Positions 10,896 to 21,022 of a stretch of DNA of 64,000 bases are shown here, piece after piece. A program made the position numbers and the translations under genes. This DNA comes from Byssothecium circinans (taxonomy: Eukaryota > Ascomycota > Dothideomycetes > Pleosporales > Massarinaceae): NCBI GenBank assembly GCA_010015675.1, contig ML976987.1:660790-724789 (forward strand). The letters are read 5' to 3'. The number at the start of each line of letters is the position of its first letter. Position 1 is the stretch's first letter. Under the pieces are notes generated by a model. The model did no database searches, was not told the origin of the DNA, and saw only the letters and a program-made list of their open reading frames with translations.

Positions 10896-12854
10896 ATGTC
10901 GACTCCCACTCTGGAGTCCCTCCCCCTGATTGCTCTCGAATTGGTGTGCGAATACCTTGCCCATAGCGACTTTCACCGGCGCGACTTGTTCTCTTTCTCA
11001 CTCGTGAGCAAGGCCTGCTGCGGCGCAGCCGACAGGCAACGCTGGAAGCGGATTCTTCTTGCAGTGGATGGCACAGAGAAACTCGAGAAAGATGTACAAA
11101 AATGGGAAGATATGCTTGGTGAGGATGGAAAAAGGCACGTACGACAGCTGAAAGTGCTTGGGTGCTTGCCATTGAACCGAGAACGAGACGAGGCAGAAAG
11201 CGCTATATACTGGCGGAAGTACTTCAAAGGCATGAAAGGAAATCCCGACGGTGTTGGAGACATATATGGCCAGGCCGAGTTGAAATGGCAACGCTCTGAC
11301 AGCGATGTGTTTCTTGAACCGTCGACCCCCAATTGGCCCCTGTATCATCTTGATCTACGACGTAATCGGGTCGACAAGACGAGAAAGGACCTGGCGTGGA
11401 TGGTTCTTTCCAAGTTCCTCACTACATTACCCGGGCTCAAAGATTTCGTCTGGTCTAGCACTGACCAAATTCCACACTGCATCTTGACTGCTCTGAACAC
11501 GACCCGGACCAAACTCCATATGCACACTTTCAGCATCCGCAGTCTAGATCAATACGAGAAGCTTCCAGTTGAGGTTGACACCCATGAATCCTCAATTGCA
11601 ACATTCCCACGCCTGACGCATGTCTCCACTAAATCGAACAATCACCTTACACAAGAGCATGACTTCAACGAAGAGGCCGTTCTGCAGATGATTGCTGGCG
11701 CTGCGCCAAATCTTATAGACGTGTGTATGACTTCGTTATTCTCAGACGGGCCTGAGAGATCCTGCTGCTTACCTCAAGCATCGACCGGGTTTCCAGGTAT
11801 TGTGCAAAACAGACCACAGGCGTATTCTGACTCCAAAGGACATCTGAAGAGCTTGGAGCTGTTTAGGACGGAAGCAATATGTCCGGATTGTTTGCGCAAA
11901 TGGAGCGACCGAACCCACCTTGAAGAACTGGAGCGCCTCTACATCAACGTGGACTTCGATACGCTTGAGGCTCTGGCGCAGATGGCCCGAAATGGGGAAT
12001 TCAAGGCACTCCAGAGATTATGCCTGCAGGTCGGTTGGTTTGGTGAGGGGGACGGCCACGAACCTCTCAAGCTTCTCCTAACTGCCCTTAATCCACTTGT
12101 AGATCTGCAGGTTCGAAGCGCTCATAGTGGGCTCGGCAACAATATATTGCAAGCAATTCTACAGTGCCATGGAAGTTCACTAAAACGGCTCTTTATACCC
12201 TACTTTACTCCATCTCACGATCAGATCGCAGAGCTCGCTCGGTCTTGCCCGAGTCTCCAGCAGCTGGAGTTCGGCGTCCAACGGACGGGTGGTGACTATG
12301 CCGAATTCCACACTTATCGATTACTGGGCAGAATACCACGATTGCAAGACGTCTGGATGCGCATGAATTGCGGGGCCCCGTCGAATACCGTTTACTCTCA
12401 CACTGAAATATACAATGACGATGAAAGACTGCATTTTATACGCTTGGCGTTCATCAACAGCGCTGTCGATGCTAACCTGGCGCGCGATATCTTCCACATC
12501 ATAGCCGAATCCCAGTCAAGTGTCGGCTCCAGCACGGACGTGACGTTGAACTGTCTTGAAATCAGGACGGTTCGTGCAGGTTCTATTGGAGCAGAGATGG
12601 TGTACAAGGATTTTTGGCAAGTCACTCGTGCCTTAGGCCGAAGCTGGGTCTGTACTCGTGATCCGAGGGACACATACTCAGACAAGTTGCATTGTTTGGA
12701 GACGGACAAGATACAGGAATACCATGAATTGCTCGATAAGCCTCTGGAAGATCTCCCACTTGGGAGGCTATATGTGCAGGCTTGGAAGGAGATATGGCCA
12801 GAGTCTACAGGTCATTGGGTCGACGACTGGCATAGTTTTCCTCTCAAGCGGTAG
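10896..12854 (+). CDS. F-box and leucine-rich-repeat-like protein
   Basis: Single-exon gene, 652 aa. Residues 5-50 form an F-box (LESLPLIALELVCEYLA, then FSFSLVSKACCGAADRQRW), the Skp1-binding module of SCF ubiquitin ligases. The rest is LRR-like: leucine-spaced segments such as LKSLELFRTEAICPDCL, ALQRLCLQVGW and CPSLQQLEFGV. It is therefore probably a substrate adaptor of unknown target. The start is the first ATG after the palindrome array and places the F-box at the N-terminus. Large, rapidly evolving F-box families are typical of filamentous ascomycetes, and no specific orthologue was recognised. It is convergent with the AA9 gene downstream. Confidence 0.85.
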   Translation: MSTPTLESLPLIALELVCEYLAHSDFHRRDLFSFSLVSKACCGAADRQRWKRILLAVDGTEKLEKDVQKWEDMLGEDGKRHVRQLKVLGCLPLNRERDEAESAIYWRKYFKGMKGNPDGVGDIYGQAELKWQRSDSDVFLEPSTPNWPLYHLDLRRNRVDKTRKDLAWMVLSKFLTTLPGLKDFVWSSTDQIPHCILTALNTTRTKLHMHTFSIRSLDQYEKLPVEVDTHESSIATFPRLTHVSTKSNNHLTQEHDFNEEAVLQMIAGAAPNLIDVCMTSLFSDGPERSCCLPQASTGFPGIVQNRPQAYSDSKGHLKSLELFRTEAICPDCLRKWSDRTHLEELERLYINVDFDTLEALAQMARNGEFKALQRLCLQVGWFGEGDGHEPLKLLLTALNPLVDLQVRSAHSGLGNNILQAILQCHGSSLKRLFIPYFTPSHDQIAELARSCPSLQQLEFGVQRTGGDYAEFHTYRLLGRIPRLQDVWMRMNCGAPSNTVYSHTEIYNDDERLHFIRLAFINSAVDANLARDIFHIIAESQSSVGSSTDVTLNCLEIRTVRAGSIGAEMVYKDFWQVTRALGRSWVCTRDPRDTYSDKLHCLETDKIQEYHELLDKPLEDLPLGRLYVQAWKEIWPESTGHWVDDWHSFPLKR

Positions 12855-13073
12855 GTGGACCAACGAGCCAGACGTATGGTACGCGCAAGTACCTGAGACT
12901 TTCCTACAGGACGCCATCATCTACAGTCTCTACACATGGTGTCTGTGCTGGGTTCGAGACATACCCTCGCACACGTCGTGCGCGCGGTACAACACGAATG
13001 TGATGCTGAAGAAAGATTGGTAACGGCGCGTTCGCTTGACCATTTCATATGTCTATATCTTCTAATCCTCCCA

Positions 13074-13877
13074 TCATCTCTTCTCATTAGGCTGCTTTAT
13101 CGGTGAGGCAAGACTCCACAGCTTCGGCCCAGGGATGCTATACCCCGTAATATTCCCATGGATATCCACCAAGATCCCCTTATCTCTTATTGAATAAAGC
13201 TTGCTAGCCACGACGCCCTCGCCCAGCTCCTGGCTCTGTGGATTCCCTACTGCCCCTCTCTTAACCCTCAGATTGACACACTGCGGATATGCCTGCGCGC
13301 CATTCACTTGCTCCGCAGCATGCAGTGCCAGAATCTCATGCCTCAGCACATAGTTTCCAACAGCCAACCTTTCGGGAATTTTGACCTGCCACGAGGCACC
13401 GTTCGCAAGCAGCACATCCGACGCCCATGTCCCACCCAACGCAGTCCACCCCGAGCTATTCAACCACCCACTTTCATCAATCTTGACCCATTCCAACGTC
13501 TTCTTATCCGCATGCGCGCAACTCCCATTACAAGCCGCCATATACGTCAAAACAGGCCCTTTGTGCGAGTTTGGCCATTCATTCCACGTCAGGTTCAAAG
13601 TCTCGCCTGCCGTTGTGTTGACGTGGAGGGCTCCGGGGGCCGCGTCGTAGTGGCATGCTATATCGGAAGTGTTGAATCTAGAAGGCTCGACGAAGATGTT
13701 GCCCAGGTTCGAGGCAGACCAGGCGGCGATGTCAGGGAGAGGGTCGCCGGATTGGGCCGCCGCGGGGTCCCAGCCACTGTATACGAGGCCCTTTGAGGTA
13801 GTGACCTTGGTTACACGGGCATGTGCGGCGATGGTGGGGATGAGGATCGCGAGGGCGACGAGTGTGGGTAGCAACAT
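13074..13877 (-). CDS. AA9 lytic polysaccharide monooxygenase (former GH61)
   Basis: Secreted copper enzyme that oxidatively cleaves cellulose or related beta-glucans. It is a single exon of 267 aa. A signal peptide of 18 residues ends ...PTIAA, exposing His19 as the mature N-terminal histidine of the copper histidine brace. The second brace histidine is His105 in NSHKGPVLTYMA. The family block LRHEILALH (around 178-186) and Tyr197 in QAYPQCVNLRV complete the active-site set. Several cysteines (75, 116, 120, 200) and NTT/NSS sequons fit a secreted glycoprotein. There is no CBM1 module. The leader contains a run of about 17-19 T on the coding strand (13913-13931). Confidence 0.93.
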   Translation of the reverse strand: MLLPTLVALAILIPTIAAHARVTKVTTSKGLVYSGWDPAAAQSGDPLPDIAAWSASNLGNIFVEPSRFNTSDIACHYDAAPGALHVNTTAGETLNLTWNEWPNSHKGPVLTYMAACNGSCAHADKKTLEWVKIDESGWLNSSGWTALGGTWASDVLLANGASWQVKIPERLAVGNYVLRHEILALHAAEQVNGAQAYPQCVNLRVKRGAVGNPQSQELGEGVVASKLYSIRDKGILVDIHGNITGYSIPGPKLWSLASPIKQPNEKR

Positions 13878-14657
13878 ATTGCTGCGACCTTCAAGGGAGC
13901 GAAGAAAGGATTGAAAAAAAAAAAAAAAAAACGAATGACGACTTGGAGAAGTAAAGAGCGGCTAATTCTCGAGAGGACCCGGTGGGATAATGAAAAGATT
14001 ATATTATAGTTCCCTCTGAAAAATAATTTATGTGGTTTGACCAACCATCGTTGAAACAAACGGCTTAGAATCCACATAGAAATACGGTTACGTACCTTAT
14101 TCCTCCTTCCTATTACCGCACGTACCCTCCAAGAACCGCTATATCGCACTGCCACCTGATGTTAGCGATCCACTGTATTGATTATATTGCCAGTGCGATG
14201 AGGTTGCTATCCGGCATCCCAGCAAAAACACTCAGTTGAGCGTCGCGCGTTTCATCTGGAAACGATGGTTTGATTGGCTCTCCATAGTGTCAATATAGAT
14301 GCTACCGCGCACATAGAAGGATCGTCGTGCTGTGGGCTGGATGATTATGTATCTTTTTATCTCTATATCGATAATAGCAGATATCTTGACTTCAACATTG
14401 TGAAGCGCAACAGAGGCGGCAGAGCTACTAGGATGTTTAATAAACGCTTAGGCAATATAACGCCAAAGCTTTTCTCTTTGGGAGATCGAAAACTTTTGAC
14501 TACAACATACACCCACACGAACCTATGTCGTACGATTTTTCACTACTGCTGAGGCGGACAGTTCTCAAGAACAAGACAGAAGAATCACTAAAATCACAAA
14601 GGAACAGTATCTCCTCCAACCCGTACTCTGGTGCGCAAACCTGGAGCTTGCTCATTA
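13878..14657. other. Intergenic region with a poly-A/T run
   Basis: Leader and promoter of the AA9 gene (minus strand) and sequence downstream of the flavin-reductase-like gene. A homopolymer of A lies at about 13913-13931. No gene was recognised. Confidence 0.5.
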
Positions 14658-15314
14658 TTATGCCTCCGGCAACCTGTACAACTCTTCCTCAATATTCGCC
14701 AACGTCGACTTCTCCCTCGGCCCATCCTTCAAGCCGTACAAATGCTGGAAGCTCATGATCATCGGCCGCCAGGCGTCGGGATCGACTCTGTTCTCATGCC
14801 CAGCCAGACGCAGCGACTCCTGCACATACGTTTTCCTGACCTGCACTTCGATCGCGAGCGTAAACCCCTTGGCCTCCCCCGGAAGGTTGCTCATCATCTC
14901 GTACTGGCCCGCCAGCTCGGTCTCCATCTGCACTGGGCACTCGGCGATCCGGTCGGGCCGTACCAGCTCCGACTTCATGGGCGTCAGGCCCGCCGTCTTG
15001 AACTTGTCCTTGTCGTGGCGATAGCCGAGCATGACTTTGATCGCGGGGACTTCTTCGGAGCCCGTGGTGCGCGCCATTGCGTTGACCTGCGGGACCATGT
15101 CGTCGGAGGGCAGGTTCAGAACGCACTGCTTCTCGCGCAGCAAGTTGATCGTCGTCTGCGAGTTGTTCTCGAGGCCGAGCATGCACCGGTTGCCGAGCCA
15201 GAAGGCTGACGAGATGGGACCGATGTTTGTCGTCCCGTCTGTATTGCGGGTTGTGACGAGGACGACTGGCGTGCCCCAGTAGAAAATTGCGGCCTTGATG
15301 ACAGTGTAGACCAT
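14658..15314 (-). CDS. Flavin-reductase-like (FMN-binding split-barrel) protein
   Basis: 218 aa from the ATG at 15314. An upstream in-frame ATG would add 28 residues of no family character, so MVYTVIKAAIFYW is taken as the start. The sequence GTPVVLVTTRN, then TNIGPISSAFWLG, LGLENNSQTTINLL and CVLNLPSDD follows the flavin_Reduct split-barrel pattern, in which FMN sits at a dimer interface. Fungal relatives are usually annotated as flavoprotein oxygenase or flavin reductase family proteins without a proven substrate. No partner monooxygenase is adjacent. The fold is well supported; the reaction is not known. Confidence 0.8.
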   Translation of the reverse strand: MVYTVIKAAIFYWGTPVVLVTTRNTDGTTNIGPISSAFWLGNRCMLGLENNSQTTINLLREKQCVLNLPSDDMVPQVNAMARTTGSEEVPAIKVMLGYRHDKDKFKTAGLTPMKSELVRPDRIAECPVQMETELAGQYEMMSNLPGEAKGFTLAIEVQVRKTYVQESLRLAGHENRVDPDAWRPMIMSFQHLYGLKDGPREKSTLANIEEELYRLPEA

Positions 15315-16151
15315 TTTGCTGCGTCTAAGTTTTGATATAATGCGAGTTCTGATGTGGGACGACGAGTTAAATAGACGGAAAGCACACAGTAGAAACACGT
15401 TTTCTTTTTAATATATAATAGACCTAGACACACTGCGATGCACAACATAATAGTTCTGCGTCATCCAAATCGCGCCGGTGCTTGATGCCGCTCAGATATA
15501 ATACTAAGCAATGCTGATGCGCCCGTGCGATGCTAGAAGAGTCCGTTACAATTGGCCACTTTTGAAGCAATAATGTGCTGCCAACGCTCCGGGTGGACAG
15601 TTCCAAAGTGTGAACTACTAGATCCTTTCAATGTGATTGCTCACTTTTTGAGCAGCTGCAAAGGCTTTGCATCTGATGTCAGGGCTTACTAAGTCCATGG
15701 GTAGAGTAATGTGCTGCCAACGCTCCGATTGAATAGTTCTAAAGCGTGAAAGTTACGCGTCGGTGTTCTACTTCCATCTAGGCCCTCTCTCCGAATAAGA
15801 AGGTGGAGTCTCGTTCCCATGACTCAGACTACCAGGTAACATGTCACATGCACTGAAATCCGTACTGCGCTGTTTTGACGGGTGGAAGTTGAAGGTGTCG
15901 TGTCCCGAACTTCATTTGCGCTTTTGGGATCGGCAACACAAGAAGAGTTAGTTATTCGAACGTGGGAAAAGGTCCTACGGAACAGTATCGAGACTTCCAT
16001 CATGGCATTGTAGGGTTCGCATGACTTCGTTGCTTTTCTAACTAGTGAGTGTATAACTATTCTATATCGCCGATTCTGCGATTGATACAAAACTTCGGCT
16101 CGATTCATACATCCATCCCATCGTCGATGTACTTTCTACCCCACAATATGT
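15315..16151. other. Intergenic region with a diverged direct repeat
   Basis: No gene is supported. Two copies of a 44-bp element lie at 15571-15614 and 15707-15750 and are described separately. Confidence 0.5.
15571..15750. repeat. Direct repeat pair (44 bp, 136-bp period)
   Basis: Both copies begin TAATGTGCTGCCAACGCTCC and end GTGAA. The first 21 bases are identical. The rest differs at six or so places, mostly G/A or C/T changes. No terminal inverted repeats or coding content were found. Confidence 0.75.
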
Positions 16152-17708
16152 CTACTCCCGCTCGTTCCTCTCGTTACCCTTGACAGTCGTCGCACCATTC
16201 GCAGCAATGTTGATGCCGTTCGATCCACCGACAGACTTGGAACCATCAGAGCCCTCTGTGATACCCAAGTTGCCGCCAGCGTTGACAGCGTTACCGTTTT
16301 CGTCGAGTGAGATGCCGAAGCCCTCGGCGAACTGCTCGGACTCCTCGACCGCCTTATTGCCAGCCTTCTCGCCTTCTTTTGCCGCAGCCTCACCCGCAGG
16401 TTTGGCACCCTCGGCGGCGGGCTTCTCTGCTTCCGCTGCTGGCTTTGCTCCCTCAGTAGCGGGTTTCTCGGGCTCGGCGGCTGCGGCAGGCTTTTCTCCC
16501 TGAGACTGTCCAGATTCGGCGAGAGCTTCAGCTTTGGCGGCCTCCCCTTCAGCACGTCCAGGTTGGTTTTCCGTTCCAGCGCCTCCTGAACCGCCAGTGA
16601 GTTCAGCACTGGCTTCTCCGGCGGGTTTTTGCCCTTCGACTTGAGCAGCACCCTCTTTCTTCGCGCCCTCTGCTGTGGGTTGGGTTTGAGCCCCTCCCTC
16701 CTTCGCGCCCTCTGCTGCGGGCTGGCCTTGTGCTTCACCACCCTTCTTCGCCCCCTCAGCGCCGGGTTGGATTTGTGCTTCACCACCCTTCTTCGCCCCC
16801 TCTGCTGCGGGCTGGGCATTTGTAGTGGAGTTGCTCGCAATAACAGTAACGTCACCTCCCTTCTTCGCTCCCTCAGCTGCGGGTTGGGCTTGTGTTTCAC
16901 CTCCCTTCTTCGTGCCCTCTGCTGCTGGCTCGGCATTTGTTGTGGAGTTGCTCGCAATAACAGTGATACCCTCCGGCTTCGCGGCTCCTCCAGCTTTCTG
17001 ACCCTCCGTGGTGGGAGCCTTTGGAGCCTCACCCGCCTTTCCACCTTCTGCCGCCGCGCCAGGAGCCTTCGCAGCCTCACCAGCCCTTTGTCCCTCTGCC
17101 TCCGGAGTCTTCGTTGCCTCACCAGCCCTCTGTCCCTCTACCTCCGGAGTCTTCGCAGCCTCACCAGCCCTCTGTCCCTCTGCCCCCGGAGTCTTAGCTG
17201 TCTCACCGGCTCTCTGGCCCTCTGCCACCGCGCCAGGGGCCTTCTCTGCCTCCCCTGCTTGGGCACCCTCACCCTTCTGTGCTTCCGCAGCCCCTGCTTG
17301 ACCTTGCTGGTTTCCACCTGGAAGGTTGAGTCCGCCACCCGAGATGCCTCCGTTTGATCCACCGAGCGTGAGACCTCCAATAGTCAGGCCGCCTCCTCCT
17401 CCCTGTCGTTGACCTGTGCCGGTCTGACCTTCGGCTGCCTGCCCTGATTGGCCCTCTGCGGCTGTGGCAGCGCCTTCTTTCTTCTCTCCTCCACCTCCAC
17501 CTCCACCGAGGTTCAGACCGCCAACCTCGATCTGCCTTTTAGCGAGTGTGCGGGCAGCACGTGCGGAAAGCGACCCCTGACGAAAGTTAATCTGGTATCA
17601 AGCTTTTGGGAACGTGAAAATTACCATATGCATGCGGGACGACTCTTCCGCCACGGCAATATAAGAGAATGCCAAGATGGCAACCGCCATCTCCGAAACG
17701 AACTTCAT
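16152..17708 (-). CDS. Secreted low-complexity tandem-repeat protein with a Kex2-like site
   Basis: Two exons: 17708-17625 and 17576-16152, with intron GTAATT...CGTCAG (48 nt). The product is 502 aa. Exon 1 encodes a signal peptide (MKFVSEMAVAILAFSYIAVA) and joins in frame to ARTLAKRQIEVGG, which contains a dibasic KR site suited to Kex2 cleavage. A glycine-rich segment (GGLNLGGGG, LTIGGLTLGG) follows. Then come at least two repeat families: EGQRAGEAAKTPEA (about five copies) and AEGAKKGGEAQ(P) (about eight copies), plus AEKPAAEGAKPA units. A block with TVIASNSTTNA occurs twice. The C-terminal 60 residues are again glycine/asparagine-rich. No enzyme domain is present. It may be a structural wall or extracellular protein, or a processed precursor. 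The function is unknown. Confidence 0.8.
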
Positions 17709-19088
17709 AGTGGAAGCGAAATATATGCACTAATTACTACAAGAGATAAATGCTGTCCTGCAGACTGAAGAATAATGAAGCTTTTCAAAAAAGACTTGGA
17801 AGCATCAAGCTCCAACGAAAAGAAGACAAGAAAAGATAGTGGAGAAGATGGGTGGAGAACTCAAGCGTTCGATGTCATGCCTTTTGAAAGTCCGCTCCCT
17901 CGACTTTTGGAGACGACATTTGGATTGTCCGCAACAGAACCAGCACAGCTTGGCCATCTTGGCTGGGGTAAGAAGTGGATCAAACACCGATGTGCGAATG
18001 GTAGAGGGTCGTCTGGGCATGGTGGAGTTCTTGGCGTAGCGGAACATGTCGCAGGCACTGGGATTCGCTTGGCGTTTGATCGGCTTGTTCCAGACTGAAC
18101 GAGAAAATGGAAATTCCGTGCGGGCTGTGAAACTCGGAAGTAGACGTTCCAGTGGATGCGCGGCCTTTTCTCTTGGTGTTTGGTGGTTTCCAGGCGAAGA
18201 GTTCAAAACTTGTCCGTGACGATGCTTGGACTGGGCGATTTGTAACTCTAAATATAGCGAGCATCAAACAGCGTAGAAGAATAGGAAAACATCTTATGTT
18301 ATGCTTCGACGCAGTCCTGGCTTGGCTTGCCTGGCTTGGCTTGCCTGGCTTGGAGGCGTGGTGTTTAGCAACCTTTAAACCTAGGAGCTATCCTCTAGAA
18401 AATGCGGTCCTTTTCGAAAAAGCCTCACGTTAATGCCTGCTAAGGACTGCCTGTAAGGCTACAACTGCACACATCCTGACGACCTTACTGGGAGTAAGAT
18501 GCGTGAATACCTATCGCGAAGTGCGTCCGATGTCCAAGCGATACACACTCCAATGCAAGCGAGAGTGTGCTTCTAGACTGTATACTGTGCGGAATATATA
18601 GTGAATCCTGTGGTGAATGAGTTTGAGATCGTACTCGAGGCTGAGAACCTCATAGGACACCAGACCAGACCATTGGAAATCTTACAGATAGTTGACATAC
18701 ATGCCAGTCTGGGAACAGTATGTGAAGCTAGGTGTCGAAATTCTGGCTACACTTCCCACAGCTTGCAAGATTGGGGTGTCGCCATGCTCTGCTTACCTAT
18801 GGTAGCATCTGCTCGAGGGTCGCACAATCAGAGATAGATGCGAGATCTGTATCCGTGATGGTTGAAGCGACGTCCTCACTCTCACTCTCACCTTCATCGC
18901 AAAGTCGAGCGACGGAAGAACGCACGGTTCACACCTTATTATGAAAGAGCAGGTACGCGCCTTCCACGTCTGTTCCTCCATCTCCACCACCACCTCCAGT
19001 CGTCCTTGACCAGAAGGCTATTCTAGTATTCCCACGCTGGAAAGCTGCCGCCTGCAACACGTCTGGCGTCCATAATACAATCGACAAC
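17709..19088. other. Intergenic region
   Basis: 1.4 kb with no convincing gene. A short imperfect tandem repeat of CTTGCCTGGCTTGG (period 14) lies at about 18317-18354. Small open frames on both strands lack family features. The last hundred or so bases are probably the leader of the coiled-coil gene. Confidence 0.5.
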
Positions 19089-20450
19089 ATGGACGGCGAC
19101 CATGATAAGCGCTCTGTTACGACGGGTTCGACTTCTAACGAGCCCTCGATTATCCTCAACCATGATCTCGACCTGACTCCAGACGAGGACCATATCCTCA
19201 ACCAGAAGAAGCTCGAATGGGCCGATACCCGCATCCATGGGTTAAGGCTCGAAAGTGCTCAGCTGGTGACAGAGAACGAACGTCTTCAGCGCCAGCGTGA
19301 GTCGTGTGTGGCTGAGACTGCGCGCATTGCAGGAGAGCGAGATGGCCTATTCAAACGAGTCACCCAATTGGAGTTGGAGCGTACAGAACTTGATCGAAAG
19401 CACTCGAGCGCAACGCAAGAGCTCCTTTTCGCTAATGCGAAGATTGAAGAGGCCAACCGGGAGCTCGTCAACCTCCGAGCTCAAGTCGAACAGCTTAGCG
19501 CCGACAACGAGCGCATGGCGCGGAATTTCGGTAATGAGTCTGGCTCCAGCTCTCCTACAGACTCTGTACAAGGTCGTTCGAGCTATGACCAGAGGATTGA
19601 GCCCAAGGAGCACTCCAGGATACACAAACTCGATGACCCGAATATGCGTCTCGTAGAGATGGTTCGCGAGGACTCGGCCAAGATTGCGACAGTGACAAGT
19701 GAGCTGCGCAGTGCTGACGCAGCGAAAGCGCAGTTGAGGCGGGAGAAAGCCCAACTGAACCAAGAGAACGGCCAACTAATACAGGCCAATGCTCAATTAA
19801 CCCAAGCAAATTTCCAATTAAGTCAGGAGAAGAACATTATTACGGAGGAAAGGAACAGGATTGAGGAGGGAAAGGACCAGCTGGAAATCGACCTCAACGA
19901 CGCCCGAGGCCAAATCGGCACTTTGCGTCCCCAGAACCAAAACCTGTGGACAGAAAATAGCGATCTACGTGAAGTCATCAGTTCCCTACGAACCCAGTTC
20001 GCTGCTCCGGCCAACGCAGTGAATCCTCCCCAAGCACAGTCCGGACAAGCCAGCGATCTCTTTCGAAATGTCGCGTACAAACTCAACCAATTCGATCTCG
20101 CCGACGAGGCCTTCCGTGTCTTCGACTGCAAGCACCCGGGCGGCTACGGTACTATACAAGTCGGTGGACTGAACAGTACTCAGAAGAAGGCGACGTGGAA
20201 GATCATGGATGAGTTGTTCTTTCTGCTTCAAGGGAACGTGTCGTTCATGAAGGCGTACGAGAGTAACCGACAGTCCATCATCCGCCATCATAAAGCGCAT
20301 GAGCGTATCTCGCAAGGCCGTGGTGACCATTCCGGCAAGGTTCGTGCGCGATGTAAGTTCCTCTGGTTTATATTATCTGTGTGGTTTGGGCTAATGATCG
20401 TAGTTGCCACGGACGATGAGAGGCGTGGTATCAACATCGCGTACAACTAG
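19089..20450 (+). CDS. Long coiled-coil protein of unknown function
   Basis: The product is 436 aa when a 51-nt intron (20353-20403; GTAAGT, branch CTAAT, CGTAG) is removed, giving the C-terminus RARFATDDERRGINIAYN. The N-terminal 50 residues are polar. Residues 50-150 and 200-300 have heptad-rich coiled-coil character (LRLESAQLVTENERLQRQR; AQLNQENGQLIQANAQLTQA). A more ordered C-terminal region follows (FRNVAYKLNQFDLADEAFRVF... TWKIMDELFFLLQGN). The intron is in frame and stop-free, so unspliced mRNA would still be translated (see findings). No orthologue was recognised; a scaffold or cytoskeletal role is only a guess. Confidence 0.75.
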   Translation: MDGDHDKRSVTTGSTSNEPSIILNHDLDLTPDEDHILNQKKLEWADTRIHGLRLESAQLVTENERLQRQRESCVAETARIAGERDGLFKRVTQLELERTELDRKHSSATQELLFANAKIEEANRELVNLRAQVEQLSADNERMARNFGNESGSSSPTDSVQGRSSYDQRIEPKEHSRIHKLDDPNMRLVEMVREDSAKIATVTSELRSADAAKAQLRREKAQLNQENGQLIQANAQLTQANFQLSQEKNIITEERNRIEEGKDQLEIDLNDARGQIGTLRPQNQNLWTENSDLREVISSLRTQFAAPANAVNPPQAQSGQASDLFRNVAYKLNQFDLADEAFRVFDCKHPGGYGTIQVGGLNSTQKKATWKIMDELFFLLQGNVSFMKAYESNRQSIIRHHKAHERISQGRGDHSGKVRARCKFLWFILSVWFGLMIVVATDDERRGINIAYN

Positions 20451-21022
20451 ACCGTGCCGAGTCTTGTCTTTGTGCTGCGTGATTTCGACGCAGATCTGGT
20501 GTTTTGGGGAAAGGAGTGCGAATTCAACTGTGTTCATGCCGTAGGGTAATGCGGAGTTTGTCGGCGAATACTGTCGCTATATCGATCGATGGTATATGCA
20601 ACCGGCCAGTATCTAATGTGGGGTATAGCGGCGAAAGAACGTTTTGTTTTCTTCAGCTGATTCGCGATTCCTTCGTTGTTTCGGTCTCTGCAACTGGCTG
20701 GTCAACAGAACCGAGCTAGGCACTCTCCGCGGGTGTTTGTATCGACTGCATGGAGGAGCTTGCGGTTTCCGTCAGGCAGCGCTGCATTGCATCGCTCTGT
20801 GGTCATATGTAGCCCCGAGCGATGAATACAAGAAACCTTTCCACATTATCTCTTTCTCACCCTGTGACAAAACATAGCTCTTAAACATTTACCAAGCCCC
20901 ATGAGTACCCCAAAGTCGCTCTCGCTATGTCTTACTATGCCAGTATCGTACGTACTGCATGATGCTTTTCCAAAATCGCACTATCTCTTGTGTAACCACA
21001 TAGCTCACCCTAGAAATGCTCC
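20451..21022. other. Intergenic region between convergent genes
   Basis: Probably the 3' UTRs of the coiled-coil gene (plus) and the YwbE-domain gene (minus). No gene was seen. Confidence 0.5.

Noticed and set aside
16136..17357. Long overlapping frames (Arg-rich on minus, Leu/Cys-rich on plus) across the repeat protein
   Set aside because: They are shadows of the GC-rich tandem repeats. Only the frame joined to a signal-peptide exon makes biological sense.
17805..18206. Minus-strand frame of 133 residues in the 17.7-19.1 kb gap
   Set aside because: Composition and lack of motifs suggest chance. No splice pattern was found that extends it.
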